A stretch of 64,000 nt of DNA, taken from positions 1,845,001 to 1,909,000 of the forward strand of contig CP039460.1 of NCBI GenBank assembly GCA_004843345.1, in the 5' to 3' direction. Of this stretch, positions 48,995-59,355 are shown in pieces. The notes under the pieces are model-generated. The model saw only the letters and a program-made list of their open reading frames with translations. It was not told the DNA's origin and ran no database searches. The first letter of the stretch is position 1. The number at the start of each line of letters is the position of its first letter. Made by a program: the position numbers and the translations under genes. The stretch comes from Acetobacteraceae bacterium. Its GTDB lineage: Bacteria; Pseudomonadota; Alphaproteobacteria; Acetobacterales; Acetobacteraceae.

Positions 48995-49092
48995 TGATCA
49001 TTGTCTATGTTCGTTATCTGTTATGTTATGTTTAATTTTTAAAAATATACGGTTTTTAGGATAAGATTTTCTAAAATAAGAAGGGGTAAAAA

Positions 49093-50780
49093 ATGATCTC
49101 TATTGGTAAGTATCTTATTAACCGTCTTTATGAGGCAGGTTTACGAAGAATTTACGGTGTTCCTGGTGATTTTAATTTAAATTTTTTGGAACTTTTGATT
49201 GAAGACGGTCGTATTGAATGGGTTGGGTGTTGTAATGAGCTAAATGCGGCTTATGCTGCGGATGGGGATGCTCGGATAAGCGGTTTTGCCGCTGTTTTGA
49301 CAACTTATGGGGTTGGCGACCTTTCTGCGCTTCAACCACTTGCAGGGTCATTTTGTGAAAATGTACCTATTCTTTCTATTTCAGGTTTACCCTCTTTAAA
49401 TGCGGTTAAAAACCGTTTTCCATTGCATCACACACTTTTAAATGGTGATTATGACAATGTGATGGCTGCGCATCGCCCGTTTACGGCTTATCAGGCACGG
49501 TTAACACCGGAGGGTAAAGCAGGCCAAGAAATCGATCGCCTTATTGAAGGAATCTTGAGAGAAAAGAAGCCTGGCTATTTACAGCTTCCAAGCGATGTTA
49601 CACAGGTTTTAATCCCAGAATCACAGCAACCTTTGGATCTCATTTTTCCACCGAGTGATCCTGAAACGTTGCGTGTCATTACAGCGTTTCTCGTTGAAAA
49701 ACTCAATGCTTCTGAGAGGCCCTTCATCGCAATGGGTTCCTTGATTGGGCGTTATGGTTTGCAAGGAGAAGTTTTGTCTTTATGTCAAAAACTCAATATT
49801 CCTTATTGCTTAACGGCGGATTCAAAAACGCTTTTACCGAGGAAAAATCCACTTTTTGCTGGACAATATGCAGGGAAAGGATCCATTCCTTTAACGCTTT
49901 ATCATGAGATCGCACATTCAGATTGCATCATTGCAATTGGCATTGCTTTGTCTGATCTTACCAGTGGCTTGTTTAGCAATGATGTGTCAGCCGATATTCG
50001 TATTGAATTAACACCTTATGGCGCAACAACAGGCTTCGCTGTTGCTGGGCGAGGTCTAGGAAAGAGCTTGACGGGTGCACGTTTAAAAGATGTGTTAGAT
50101 GGCGTTAAGGCAAAGGCTAAGCCACATTCTGGACGTGCGTTGCCCCAAGTTGAAGAAGAAGGGCAACGAGTAGATCAAAAATGGGGATTTGAAGCTTTTT
50201 TATACAAGATGCAGTCTTTTGTTTCTGAAAAGATTTGCTTTTTGTTGAGACGGGAACGTCTTCCATTTCCTTCAACCGTTTTGACTTACCAGATGGTATT
50301 AAATATGAGACGCAGAATAATTGGGGCGCTATCGGATGGGCAACGCCTGCCGTTTTCGGAGGGGCATTAGCTCAAAAAGCTTTGGGAGAAGAGCGTCGGG
50401 TTATTCTTCTAACGGGAGAAGGCGCTTTGCAATTAACGGCGCAGGAAATCTCAACGATGGCACGTCAGGATCTGCCGATTATTTTTGTTGTGAATAATAA
50501 GGGCTATACAGTCGAGCGTGCCATTCATGGAAAAAATTCGGAATATAATGACATTGCAGAGTGGGATTATTCCAAACTGCTTTCTGTTTTCGCTCCAAAG
50601 AAAGATGTGAATAATTTCTCTGTTCATAATTTTTCTGAGTTGGAACAAGCTTTTGAAAGCGTTAAATCAGGCAAAAAATTAAGCTTGATTGAGCTTCATT
50701 TTGATCCTTTGGATGCACCAGAATTTTTATGGAAAACAGGAGAAGTTTTGGCAGAGTATGATTACGGCAGAACATTGTAA
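49093..50780 (+). pseudogene. pdc: Pyruvate decarboxylase, frameshifted
   Basis: Thiamine-diphosphate enzyme that turns pyruvate into acetaldehyde and CO2. The first part shows the catalytic Glu (GCCNELNAAYAADG, about residue 50) and the HH pair (HHTLLNGDYD, about 115). Near residue 380 the frame breaks at a run of four A (50228-50231); homologous sequence (LLFVETGTSS onward) continues in another frame to 50780, including the Mg/TPP motif GEGALQ...NN. One added A gives a 562-residue protein, the normal size. It shows GEG where GDG is usual. A sequence error is likely. No other operon partner is visible; a terminator follows. Confidence 0.88.
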
Positions 50781-50797
50781 TCTTTAGAAACTAAAAG

Positions 50798-50833
50798 AAA
50801 AAGCCTTCTACTGAAACGTAAAAGGCTTTTTTT
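50798..50833. terminator. Terminator between pdc and glyS
   Basis: AAAAAGCCTT (50798-50807) pairs with AAGGCTTTTT (50822-50831), followed by further T. The A-run and T-run on both sides suit the two convergent genes. Confidence 0.82.
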
Positions 50834-50854
50834 CTTGTTTAGAAAAAGGAATAA

Positions 50855-52942
50855 TTACCCTTTTTTCTCAATTTTTGAGAAATCGGCAACTCGATTACAA
50901 AGATTACAGAAATTTGAAATGAGCATTAAACGGTTATGACGAATATGCTCGTCAGGATCATTGACGAGAACATTTTCAAAAAAGGCATCAACAGCACGAT
51001 ATAATTGAGCAAAAATTTCAATCGCTTTCTGAAAATCACGCTCTTGGAGTTTTTCCAAAATTACGGGACGAGCTTCTTTTAGCTCTTTGAAAAAGGCAGT
51101 TTCTTCTTTCGATGTTAGAAGATTGCTTTCAATTCTTCCCTGTTGTTTCCATCCTTTTTTTATTTCTGCTTGTAAAATACTGCTTGCTCTGCGGTAAGCA
51201 TTCAGGAGATCTGGCCAGCCAGAAATATTCTCTTCAGCGGCTTGAAGGAGAGAAGCTCTTTTAAAAATTTCAGAAATGATTTTTCCGTCTAATTTTTTGA
51301 AGATTTTTGCGTTTTCAGACGTTGTATTGTCTAAATTTAAAATGGCCTCGGCAATGCCAGCTTCTATATTTTCTTGACGTAACTGCACTCGTAAACGATC
51401 TATTAAGAAATCCTCTAAATTTTCAGGTAATGTACCATCAGAGGCAAGTGCTAAGAGTTCTCCGAGGTCTGCTTTAATGTGGTTATGTTGAAGGATTCTA
51501 AAAATTCCAAGTGCAACACGGCGTAATCCAAAGGGATCACCAGAGCCAGTTGGGGTTAAACCAATAGAGAAAAATTTAACCAGTGTATCAATACGGTCTG
51601 CAAGCGCAGCTGAAATTGATACAGGATTTTCAGGCACTTCACCAGAATTTCCTCTTGGCAGATATTGCTGCTTGATGGCCTCAACAATTTTAGGCGTTTC
51701 TTTATCATGCTCTGCGTAATAGCCGCCGATGATACCTTGCAGGGAAGGAAGTTCTCCAACCATTTCGGTCACAAGGTCTGCTTTTAGCAATAAACCAGCA
51801 CGTCCTGCCATTTTTTGGAGGTTAGCATCATATCCTAGTGTTTTTGCAATTTTTTCAGAAAGTTTTTCAAGGCGCAGGGCACGATTTTTCTGAGAGCCTA
51901 ATCCTTCTTGAAAAGTCATTTTTTCAAGATCATCCACACGGCTTTCAAGAGGTTTCTTTTGGTCTTGAGTCCAAAAATGCCGACCATCTTCTAGACGGGC
52001 TCTTAGAACTCTTTCATTTCCATGGGAAACAAGTTCATTATCATCGAAAGGATGGTTAGCAACGAAGGCAAAAAAAGGCGCTTCTTTTCCATTTTGAGAA
52101 AGAGGGAAATAGCGCTGATGCTCTTCCATAAGATCATCCCGAACTTCATGCGGGAGCGCCATATGGGAGGCTTCAATTTGACCAAGATAGGCGGTTGGGA
52201 TTTCACAAAGCCCTGTGACTTCATTTAACAGCCGGTCGTTAAGGATAACGGTAAGATTCTTGGCCTGAGAAATTTCTTCTAAAGAGGTTTTAATTTTCTC
52301 CAGACGTTCCTTGTGAAAGGGGATAAGTCCTTTGGAACGCAACCTATTTTCCCATGTTTGGGCGGAAGTTACCTTGAATGCTTCTTGATAGCCAAAAGGT
52401 CCGTCTTCGCTGACATCTCCAGATTTTAGACTATGGGCGTGATCGCCATCACGTTCTAGGGAAAAGGAGATAAGCTGATTTTCTAAAAGGCAAACAATTT
52501 TATGAAGAGGACGCACCCATGCAAAACGTGATCCTGCTCCCCAACGCATCGCTTTAGGCCATGGAAAGTTCCAAAGTAGAGAAGGAATTTCTTCTTTTAG
52601 AATTTCTTGGGCGGATCGGGCGGGCAGATTTTCTTCAAAAAAGAACGCACCGTTTTCCTGCTTTAAGGCCTTGGGTGAAACGCCATATTTTCGAGCAAAG
52701 CCAGCAATGGCTTTTTCAGGCGCTGTTAGCTTTGGCCCTTTAATAAGGGTTGTTTTGGCAGAAATCTCTGAATTAATGTCCAAGATGCAACCAATGCGTC
52801 TCGGGTCAGAAATCAAAGTTTTGACTTTTGGATGTAGCGCAGAGAGACGTTTCTCTAATTCCTTAGCGAGTGTCTCGGCTCCAAATTGCTGAAAACGGGA
52901 AGGAATTTGTTCACTGATAAGTTCTAAAAAAAATTCAGCCAT
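50855..52942 (-). CDS. glyS: Glycyl-tRNA synthetase beta subunit
   Basis: Large subunit of the bacterial alpha2-beta2 glycyl-tRNA synthetase, 695 residues. The true start is the ATG at 52940-52942 ([18 protein letters not shown]), which overlaps the end of glyQ by 8 bases; a longer frame reaching 53050 lies inside glyQ. Recognisable stretches are [19 protein letters not shown] near residue 260 and [16 protein letters not shown] near 470. The C-terminal DALR-like region binds the anticodon. Confidence 0.94.
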   Translation of the reverse strand: MAEFFLELISEQIPSRFQQFGAETLAKELEKRLSALHPKVKTLISDPRRIGCILDINSEISAKTTLIKGPKLTAPEKAIAGFARKYGVSPKALKQENGAFFFEENLPARSAQEILKEEIPSLLWNFPWPKAMRWGAGSRFAWVRPLHKIVCLLENQLISFSLERDGDHAHSLKSGDVSEDGPFGYQEAFKVTSAQTWENRLRSKGLIPFHKERLEKIKTSLEEISQAKNLTVILNDRLLNEVTGLCEIPTAYLGQIEASHMALPHEVRDDLMEEHQRYFPLSQNGKEAPFFAFVANHPFDDNELVSHGNERVLRARLEDGRHFWTQDQKKPLESRVDDLEKMTFQEGLGSQKNRALRLEKLSEKIAKTLGYDANLQKMAGRAGLLLKADLVTEMVGELPSLQGIIGGYYAEHDKETPKIVEAIKQQYLPRGNSGEVPENPVSISAALADRIDTLVKFFSIGLTPTGSGDPFGLRRVALGIFRILQHNHIKADLGELLALASDGTLPENLEDFLIDRLRVQLRQENIEAGIAEAILNLDNTTSENAKIFKKLDGKIISEIFKRASLLQAAEENISGWPDLLNAYRRASSILQAEIKKGWKQQGRIESNLLTSKEETAFFKELKEARPVILEKLQERDFQKAIEIFAQLYRAVDAFFENVLVNDPDEHIRHNRLMLISNFCNLCNRVADFSKIEKKG

Positions 52943-53825
52943 TTTTGGATGCCTCCATCTCGAGCCACGCTTCGCAGGCTGCTTTTGCCAAAGTTCTAAT
53001 ACGCCCGATATAGGCAGCTCTCTGTGTTGGAGAAATGACGCCACGAGCATCTAAAAGATTAAAAATGTGAGACGCTTTTAAGCAGTAATCATAGGCAGGT
53101 TGTGCCAATCCAAGTTGAGAAAGCCGTGTTGATTCTGCCTCGTTTTCCTCAAACCATTTTTGAAGAACAGCCGGATTTGAATGCTCAAAATTATATTTGG
53201 AATAGTCTTGTTCGGCACGCTTAAAAATGTCGCCGTATTTGACGCCTTTTCCGTTAAAATCAAGGTCGTAAACATTTTCAACACCTTGAACGTACATCGC
53301 AAGACGCTCTAAGCCATAAGTAAGTTCTGTTGATGGCTTCGTCACAGCAATGCCGCCAACCTGTTGGAAGTAGGTAAATTGCGTGACTTCCATGCCATCG
53401 CACCACACCTCCCAGCCAAGTCCCCAAGCACCGATGCTGGGATTTTCCCAATCATCTTCGACAAAGCGGATATCATGCTTGTCTGTATCAATTCCGATAG
53501 CACGATAGCTTTCGAGCAAGAGCGCTTGGCTATCTTCAGGGCTTGGCTTTAAGAGAACCTGAAATTGGTAATAATGCTGGAGACGGTTTGGATTTTCACC
53601 ATAGCGACCATCGGCAGGACGTCGGCAGGATTGTACATAAGCTGCCTTCCAAGGGGTATCGCCGAGCGCTCTAAGCGCTGTATGCGGTGAAAGTGTGCCT
53701 GCGCCGACTTCCATGTCATAAGGCTGGAGAAGCACACATCCTTTTTCTGCCCAGAAAGTTTGAAGGCGTAAGGTTAGTTCTTGAAAACTAGGCGGACGAG
53801 ACAGGTTTGATTTTGGAGCGGACAT
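52935..53825 (-). CDS. glyQ: Glycyl-tRNA synthetase alpha subunit
   Basis: Catalytic small subunit of 296 residues. Family landmarks are [21 protein letters not shown] (in part, about residues 29-48), [19 protein letters not shown] (about 75), [24 protein letters not shown] (in part, about 138) and [12 protein letters not shown]. It is the first gene of glyQ-glyS. Confidence 0.96.
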   Translation of the reverse strand: MSAPKSNLSRPPSFQELTLRLQTFWAEKGCVLLQPYDMEVGAGTLSPHTALRALGDTPWKAAYVQSCRRPADGRYGENPNRLQHYYQFQVLLKPSPEDSQALLLESYRAIGIDTDKHDIRFVEDDWENPSIGAWGLGWEVWCDGMEVTQFTYFQQVGGIAVTKPSTELTYGLERLAMYVQGVENVYDLDFNGKGVKYGDIFKRAEQDYSKYNFEHSNPAVLQKWFEENEAESTRLSQLGLAQPAYDYCLKASHIFNLLDARGVISPTQRAAYIGRIRTLAKAACEAWLEMEASKNG

Positions 53826-53950
53826 AGGAAAAAGAACGCTTTCAGCGATTTAAATTAGAGTAGAATAAGGAATGAAAAGTTTTTAACATTTCTTAACTTT
53901 CTTTTAAATGATATAATTCGAAGACGGCCATATCTAGAAGGTTAATCTAA

Positions 53951-54727
53951 ATGAATAATGAAGAGCAAAACATTATCGGTCAGTTCCTCGCAAGAGTGGG
54001 CGGTGGACAAGGTGTTCAACAGGCACTTCCGCCGATTGATCCAGAGGCCGATCGTTATATTGGACAGCAATTTCAGCGCTATCCTGAGGCAAGATATCGT
54101 GTAACGCAGCTCGCTGTGGTGCAGGAGGCCGCTTTGAGAAATGCGCAGGCTCGTATTCAATCTTTAGAATCACAGTTGCAGCAGGCACAAGCCGCATTAA
54201 ATCAAGCCCGTCAGCAACAGCAGGGCGGAGGCGGATTTTTCTCTAATTTATTTGGTGGCGGAAAAGGAAATCCAGCACAAGGCTATCCACCACCGCCAAC
54301 AGCAAGGGGGATGCGCCAACCTCCTGGTTATGGGCAGCAGGGTTACGCCCAACAGCCACAATATGGACAGCCGCCAATGGGGGCTTTTCAATCTTCAGGC
54401 AAAGGTTTTTTAGGATCTGCTTTGCAGACGGCAACAGGTGTTGCGGGTGGTATGCTAGCAGCGCATGCCCTAGAGGGGCTTTTCTCTGGCCATCATGAAG
54501 CAGGCGCTTCGGGTGGTTTCGCAGATGGCGGTTCTGGTTTTGGCGCAGGCGCAGCTGGTGGCGGAGCAGATGCTGGCTATGATCCATCGTCCGATCCCTT
54601 TGCTGGAACAGGAACAGAAGACAATTCAGGCTTTGCAGATTCTGATTTTGGTGGAGATGATTCTGGCGGAGGCGGTGATTGGGGTGGTGGAGATGATTTC
54701 GGCGGATTTGACGATTCGATCTTTTAA
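53951..54727 (+). CDS. DUF2076 family protein
   Basis: A 258-residue protein of unknown role. The N-terminal 85 residues are helical with a short coiled coil (ARIQSLESQLQQAQAALNQ). A Gly/Pro/Gln-rich stretch comes next, and the tail is very rich in Gly and Asp (FADGGSGFGAGAAGGG, SGGGGDWGGGDDFGGFDD). It starts MNNEEQNIIGQFLARV, typical of DUF2076, which is described as a possible periplasmic protein although no signal peptide is seen here. It is monocistronic with its own terminator. Confidence 0.75.
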   Translation: MNNEEQNIIGQFLARVGGGQGVQQALPPIDPEADRYIGQQFQRYPEARYRVTQLAVVQEAALRNAQARIQSLESQLQQAQAALNQARQQQQGGGGFFSNLFGGGKGNPAQGYPPPPTARGMRQPPGYGQQGYAQQPQYGQPPMGAFQSSGKGFLGSALQTATGVAGGMLAAHALEGLFSGHHEAGASGGFADGGSGFGAGAAGGGADAGYDPSSDPFAGTGTEDNSGFADSDFGGDDSGGGGDWGGGDDFGGFDDSIF

Positions 54728-54757
54728 GTCGTCTTTGAATATTTAGGGAACATGTTT

Positions 54758-54793
54758 AAAGCGAATGAGAATGGAGATTTTCATTCGCTTTTT
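54758..54793 (+). terminator. Terminator after the DUF2076 gene
   Basis: AAAGCGAATGA (54758-54768) pairs perfectly with TCATTCGCTTT (54781-54791), with five T in all at the 3' side (54789-54793). Confidence 0.8.
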
Positions 54794-54846
54794 AGAGTTT
54801 AGATTAGCACAGTAGAATTTTGATTTAGTAAAGAGATAATTTGAAA

Positions 54847-56655
54847 ATGAATTCGTATCGGACACATCATTGTGAAGCCCTTAGAGCAGCAGATGCTGGA
54901 AAGGATGTACGCCTCTCAGGTTGGCTACAAAGCAAACGGGATCATGGAGGGGTGCTGTTTCTAGATTTGCGTGATGCGCATGGTGTGACACAAATTGTTG
55001 TCCCTGCGGGAAGCCCTTTGACGGAAGCACTTGAAAAGCTCCGTATTGAAAGTGTGATTACAATTGACGGAAAAGTGATTCTCCGTGGTGAAGGTCAGCA
55101 AAATACAAAAATTCCTACAGGCGAAATTGAAGTTACTGCGGAAAAACTGACTGTTATTTCTGCGGCGGATCTCCTACCATTTCAAGTTCACAGCAATGAA
55201 AAATATCCAGAGGATTTACGCTTAAAATACCGCTTTTTGGATTTGCGCCGTCCACAAATGCGCAACAATATTCTTTTAAGAAGTAAAGTGATTTCCAGTC
55301 TGCGCCGTCATATGGAGGCAGAAGGCTTTTTGGAATTGCAAACGCCTATTTTAACAGCTTCCTCTCCAGAAGGCGCAAGAGATTTCTTAGTGCCAGCCCG
55401 TTTGCATCCAGGAAAATTTTATGCGCTTCCACAAGCGCCTCAGCAGTTTAAGCAGCTTGCAATGGTGGGCGGATTTGAAAAATATTTCCAAATCGCCCCA
55501 TGTTTTCGAGATGAGGCATCGCGTGCAGACCGTAGTCCAGGTGAGTTTTATCAGATGGATATGGAAATGGCTTTTGTCACACAAGAGGATGTTTTTGCGG
55601 TTCTTGAACGGGTTCTTTCTGGTGTTTTTAAAGAGTTCGTGCCTTCGGATTGGAAGGTGGACGAAGCACCTTTTGAGCGTATTCCTTATGCAGAATCAAT
55701 GGCAAAATACGGATGCGATAAACCAGATTTACGAAACCCCTTAATTCTTTCAGATGTAACAGAAGCTTTTGAAAACTCTTCCTTTGGCCTGTTTGCTAAA
55801 ATTGCCGCAGATGGCGGGCGTGTTGTTGCCATTCCAGCACCGGGTGCCGCGGAAAAAGGACGTGCTTTCTTTGATAAGCTCAATAAATGGGCACGGGAAG
55901 AAGGCATGGGAGGTTTGGGTTATGTGATTTTTGCCGAAGAGGGTGCAAAAGGGCCTATTGCTAAAAATCTTGAGCCAGAACGTCTGGAAAAAATTAAAGC
56001 GATTTCAGGTGTAAAAGAGGGCGACGCCGTCTTCTTCTTAGCATCCTCAGGAAAACCAGAAGAGCTTAATCGTTTTGCAACGGTTGCGAGAATGCAGGTT
56101 GGGGAAGCATTGGATTTGGTCGAAAAGAATGCTTACCGCTTTTGCTGGGTGGTTGATTTCCCAATGTATGAAAGAGATGAGGAAACAGGGCAAATTGATT
56201 TCTCCCATAATCCATTCTCAATGCCTCAAGGCGGAATGGATTCGCTTTTAAACAAAGATCCTTTGGAAATTAAAGCATGGCAATATGATATTGTTTGTAA
56301 CGGTGTTGAACTTTCCTCAGGCGCTATCCGTAACCATCAGCCAGAAGTTATGATTAAAGCCTTTGAAATTGCAGGTTATCCAGCGGAAGAGGTCGAAAAA
56401 CGCTTTGGTGGATTGTATAATGCGTTTAAATTTGGCGCTCCTCCACATGGTGGCGCAGCCCCTGGTGTTGACCGTATGGTAATGCTCCTAGCGGACGAGC
56501 CAAATATCCGTGAAGTCACACTCTTCCCTCTAAATCAGAAAGGGGAGGATTTGATGATGGAAGCTCCTGCGGAAATCACAGAAGAACGTTGGAAAGAACT
56601 TCATTTAAAATTGAACCTTCCGCCAAAACCTTCTGTTTCTGTTGAAAAGAAATAA
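54847..56655 (+). CDS. aspS: Aspartyl-tRNA synthetase
   Basis: Class II synthetase of 602 residues. An N-terminal OB anticodon-binding domain (about 1-110; [23 protein letters not shown] in part) is followed by class II motif 2 ([22 protein letters not shown] in part, about 215) and the bacterial GAD insert (about 280-410). Motif 3 comes last ([14 protein letters not shown], about 535). The first ATG is used; a TTG 6 bases earlier is closer to the AAAGAGAT site and could also serve. A strong terminator follows. Confidence 0.95.
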   Translation: MNSYRTHHCEALRAADAGKDVRLSGWLQSKRDHGGVLFLDLRDAHGVTQIVVPAGSPLTEALEKLRIESVITIDGKVILRGEGQQNTKIPTGEIEVTAEKLTVISAADLLPFQVHSNEKYPEDLRLKYRFLDLRRPQMRNNILLRSKVISSLRRHMEAEGFLELQTPILTASSPEGARDFLVPARLHPGKFYALPQAPQQFKQLAMVGGFEKYFQIAPCFRDEASRADRSPGEFYQMDMEMAFVTQEDVFAVLERVLSGVFKEFVPSDWKVDEAPFERIPYAESMAKYGCDKPDLRNPLILSDVTEAFENSSFGLFAKIAADGGRVVAIPAPGAAEKGRAFFDKLNKWAREEGMGGLGYVIFAEEGAKGPIAKNLEPERLEKIKAISGVKEGDAVFFLASSGKPEELNRFATVARMQVGEALDLVEKNAYRFCWVVDFPMYERDEETGQIDFSHNPFSMPQGGMDSLLNKDPLEIKAWQYDIVCNGVELSSGAIRNHQPEVMIKAFEIAGYPAEEVEKRFGGLYNAFKFGAPPHGGAAPGVDRMVMLLADEPNIREVTLFPLNQKGEDLMMEAPAEITEERWKELHLKLNLPPKPSVSVEKK

Positions 56656-56663
56656 AAATAAAG

Positions 56664-56696
56664 AAAAGCCTCTCTGAAACCAGAGAGGCTTTTTTG
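56664..56696 (+). terminator. Strong terminator after aspS
   Basis: A perfect 13-bp stem, AAAAGCCTCTCTG (56664-56676) with CAGAGAGGCTTTT (56681-56693), loop AAAC, followed by a T-run. Confidence 0.93.
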
Positions 56697-56717
56697 TTTA
56701 GATGGGGAAAATAGAAA

Positions 56718-56927
56718 ATGACAAAATTAACAAAAGCAGAAAGAGATGCGCTTCCAGATAGTGCCTTTGCTTTGCCACAAAAAAGAATGTTTCCGATTTT
56801 TGATCGCTCTCATGCGAAAGCGGCCTTATTAGATGCTCCTAGAGCTTTAAAAGATGGTTCAATCACTGAAGAAGAAAAAGAATATATTGATCGGCTAGCA
56901 AGAGAAAAATTGGCTAAGAAAATCTAA
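56718..56927 (+). CDS. Small conserved-looking hypothetical protein
   Basis: A 69-residue, highly charged protein without signal or membrane segment. The blocks ERDALPDSAFALP, MFPIFDRSHAKAALLDA and a Lys-rich end recall small proteins annotated as DUF6582-like, but this is from memory and weak. A GGGG site precedes the ATG by 10 bases, and the reading frame is free of rare features. It follows the aspS terminator directly. Confidence 0.5.
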   Translation: MTKLTKAERDALPDSAFALPQKRMFPIFDRSHAKAALLDAPRALKDGSITEEEKEYIDRLAREKLAKKI

Positions 56928-57075
56928 AAACAAAAATATTTTAAGTCCTTTGACTCCGTAGTTTTCTAGGTAATTTTAAGGTCTGTTTTGCGATTTTCAG
57001 AAAAAGGACTAACCTCAATTCGAGGTGAGGATTTTCTTGCCTTTTTGATTTTTATTCATTTTGAATGGAGGACTA

Positions 57076-57791
57076 ATGACGAGTAGTAAAAACGTCTACC
57101 TGATCCGTATGAGCTAGAAAAATACTGCGTTAAAGCAAAGCCTTTAGTGGATGAATTTCTAAAGCAGCGACGGAAACTTTTTTCTAAAAAAAGAGAGCTT
57201 TTAAGGGCTAAAGATTTAAATGATCTTTTTCAGAAGTTGGAAAAAGTTGATGTTCCCGTTTTTGTTAGGCATGGTTCAGCTTGGACGCAAATTCTTGGAA
57301 CCAAGGAAGTCCCAACTGTGGCAACTTTAGCCCTTTTGTTAGATCCTATAGTGTCTGGCCCCGACTATCTAGCTCTATTTTTAGAGATGTTAAGAGATAA
57401 AGGAGCAATGCATCTCTCTCTTCTTTCATTGAATGAAGTTTCTCGTTTGAGAGTGAATAGAGAGGTGTCTTCTGAGCGAAAAAATCGCACTGATCTAGAA
57501 ATTGTTGGTGATGGGTTGAAAATTGTCGTTGAGGCTAAAGTTAAAGCTAACGTTGCCAGTGCGGCTGAAGGTGAGGAAGAGGATCAATTAGGACGTTATT
57601 CTAAGGATTTAAAGGAAGATAGGAGAGAATCTCAGTTGGTTCTTTTGAGTCCTCGGAAATCAACATCAAAAGTTTCGCATATTTGGATTACTTGGTTAGA
57701 CGTCGCAGATGTTCTCAGAAAAGTTGGAGATCGTCATTTTTCCTCTGTTTCTGTTTATGATTTTACCGATCATATTGTTAAGTTTCGGTAA
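57076..57791 (+). pseudogene. PD-(D/E)XK nuclease superfamily protein, frameshifted near its start
   Basis: A GGAGG site sits 4 bases before ATG 57076, but the frame from that ATG stops after 13 codons. The rest is in another frame, whose coding-like sequence begins KRLPDPYELEKY right after an in-frame stop. One added A in the run 57088-57092 joins MTSSK to it and yields 238 residues. The core has the nuclease signature Asp140 (RTDLEIV), Glu153-x-Lys155 (VVEAKV) and Gln171-xxx-Tyr175 (QLGRY), which fits the PDDEXK_4 (PF14281) type. As read, a GTG at 57147 could still start a 214-residue form containing all motifs. The next gene follows after 33-45 bases. Members of this type turn up in defence or mobile contexts. 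Confidence 0.65.
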
Positions 57792-57809
57792 GTTTTTATT
57801 TTTAAATTT

Positions 57810-57881
57810 GGGGAGTAGTTTACAATGTCAGAACAATGTCAGAACAATGTCAGAACAATGTCAGTCTTAATGAAATTATGA
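57810..57881 (+). promoter_or_regulatory. Repeat-bearing translation start region with four ATG codons in three frames
   Basis: GGGGAG (57810-57815) is an ideal distance (9 bases) from ATG 57825, which opens an 18-codon leader ending at TGA 57879-57881. That stop overlaps in-frame ATG codons of the main gene at 57878 and 57881. The main frame also has ATG 57836, 20 bases from the ribosome site. ATG 57847 gives a 7-codon dead end and ATG 57858 is in the leader frame. The layout suggests coupled reinitiation now and a directly translated state if one 11-base unit were lost. Confidence 0.6.
57822..57864. repeat. 11-bp tandem repeat, 3.9 copies
   Basis: The unit ACAATGTCAGA occurs at 57822-57832, 57833-57843 and 57844-57854, followed by ten matching bases at 57855-57864. 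The copies are identical. Since 11 is not a multiple of three, every gain or loss of a unit changes the frame of the downstream gene relative to the first ATG. Confidence 0.95.
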
Positions 57882-58485
57882 TGAAAAATTTATCTACATT
57901 GGATGGTTCTGCCATTCAAGTAGAAAAAATTTGGGAGAAACTTTGGCGAGCTTTATGTTCAGAGGGGCGGAGTTGGTTGCGCTCAAAAAATGATTGGGAC
58001 GCAGGTAAGTTTGAATATGAGGCTTACGATGATGATTATTGGTCGGAGGAGCGTTTTTGTCCCAGAGTTTGGTTGGATCATGATGGGGAACCTATCGCTG
58101 AATTCTATTTTGATGATTTGGAACAAAGATCAGCTGACTGGAAAGAGGGTGGAGTTTATTTCCCTTTGACACGTTATACAGGCAATGAAGGTGAGTTTGG
58201 AATTAGTTTTGATTTTGTCCCAGAAGATGATTCAACAAATTGGAAAGTAAAATTAGAAGAATGGATGGAAACAGAAGAATTTAATCAGGTAGAAGAGCTT
58301 GGTTTTCGTTTCTTCCCTGAACACAAAATTTTCTTTTTTCCGTTATTTTTGATAGAGAAGAAATTGCAAAAGATTTAGAAAATCGTCAGTGGGTTAATTC
58401 TTTGCGTCCATTGCGAGAGGCATTTGATGCTGTAGAAAAAGCCGTACCTTATTTTTCTACATTTGTAGAAAAATTAAGAAAGTAA
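57836..58485 (+). pseudogene. Unknown acidic protein paired with the nuclease gene, frameshifted near its end
   Basis: I do not recognise the family. The frame encodes an acidic, aromatic-rich protein (EAYDDDYWSEERFCPRVWLDHDG, in part; FYFDDLEQRSADWKEGG). After FFPEHKIFF it shifts at a run of six T (58334-58339), ending at 58378. In the next frame sequence continues coding-like (FDREEIAKDLENRQWVNSLRP to VEKLRK) up to TAA 58485. One added T gives 216 residues from ATG 57836. No signal or membrane segment is visible. It is 45 bases behind the nuclease gene and converges on xthA with a 20-base gap. Possible roles include a partner or inhibitor of the nuclease. Confidence 0.5.
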
Positions 58486-58505
58486 GCGCTTAAAATTGTA
58501 AATGA

Positions 58506-59303
58506 TCATTTCATAACTGAAGGAAATTCAATAACAAGGGGAGCGTGGTCAGAAGGTTTTTCTTTGCTACGCTCCTCAATATCAATCCAAGCTTTTTCTA
58601 AATCCTCTGCTAGTTTTGGTGTCAGCAGGGCGTGATCAATTCTCAAACCGTTACCTTTTTGGAAAGCGCCCCCTTGGTAATCAAAAAAACTATATTCAAT
58701 GTCATTCGGATGTAAGGCTCTGAGAGCATCTGTAAGGCCAAGCCATTCAAGGCTTCTAAAGCCTGCCAAAGATTTTGGGTGAAGCAGGGCATCTGTTTGG
58801 GATAAAGTACCTTTTGCGTAATCTTTTTCTGAGGGGCAGACATTAAAATCCCCTAAAAAAATGAATTGTTTTTCTTTTTTAATGAGTTCTTTGCCTCTTA
58901 ATCTAAGAGCCTCAAAAAAATCAAATTTTTGCTGAAGGCCTATGTCCCCATTACTATTGCCATTTGGCAAGTAAAGGTTTCCGAGAGTGATCTCTCCTAA
59001 AGGCGTTTCAAGTTCCCCTTCGAGGTAGCGTGCGCCAGATTCATCTTGTCCGTCTAGACCTTTTTTAAGATTTTTAAGAGGAGAACGGCTGATAATCACA
59101 ACGCCGTTATAGGCTTTTTGCCCTAAGATAGCAGTGTAAAAGCCCTCTTTTTCAAAACAATCTGGAAATTGCTCATTTTCGCATTTGATTTCCTGTAATC
59201 CCACAGCCAAACATTCAGGATGTCTTTTGAGCCAATCCAGCACAAGATGCGAGCGGGCACGGATTGAATTGATATTCCAAGAAGCGAGTGAAAAAGAGGA
59301 CAT
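58506..59303 (-). CDS. xth: Exodeoxyribonuclease III (AP endonuclease family)
   Basis: A 265-residue member of the exonuclease/endonuclease/phosphatase fold acting at abasic sites. Catalytic landmarks are SWNINSIRARS (Asn), LQEIKCENEQFP (metal Glu), NLYLPNGN, IFLGDFNVCPSEKDY (Asp/Asn), LRIDHALLT and the final SDHAPLVIEF (Asp-His). It lies 52 bases past the ErpA-like gene on the same strand. Confidence 0.93.
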   Translation of the reverse strand: MSSFSLASWNINSIRARSHLVLDWLKRHPECLAVGLQEIKCENEQFPDCFEKEGFYTAILGQKAYNGVVIISRSPLKNLKKGLDGQDESGARYLEGELETPLGEITLGNLYLPNGNSNGDIGLQQKFDFFEALRLRGKELIKKEKQFIFLGDFNVCPSEKDYAKGTLSQTDALLHPKSLAGFRSLEWLGLTDALRALHPNDIEYSFFDYQGGAFQKGNGLRIDHALLTPKLAEDLEKAWIDIEERSKEKPSDHAPLVIEFPSVMK

Positions 59304-59355
59304 GTTCTGCCGTTGATACGTTTGAGAGATTTAAAAGCCGATTATGGAGAAGGGG

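Noticed and set aside
52943-53050. N-terminal extension of glyS
   Set aside because: It lies inside glyQ; the family start [12 protein letters not shown] at 52942 is clear.
54243-54746. Several open frames over the DUF2076 gene on both strands
   Set aside because: They are shadows caused by the low-complexity Gly/Gln/Pro-rich coding sequence.
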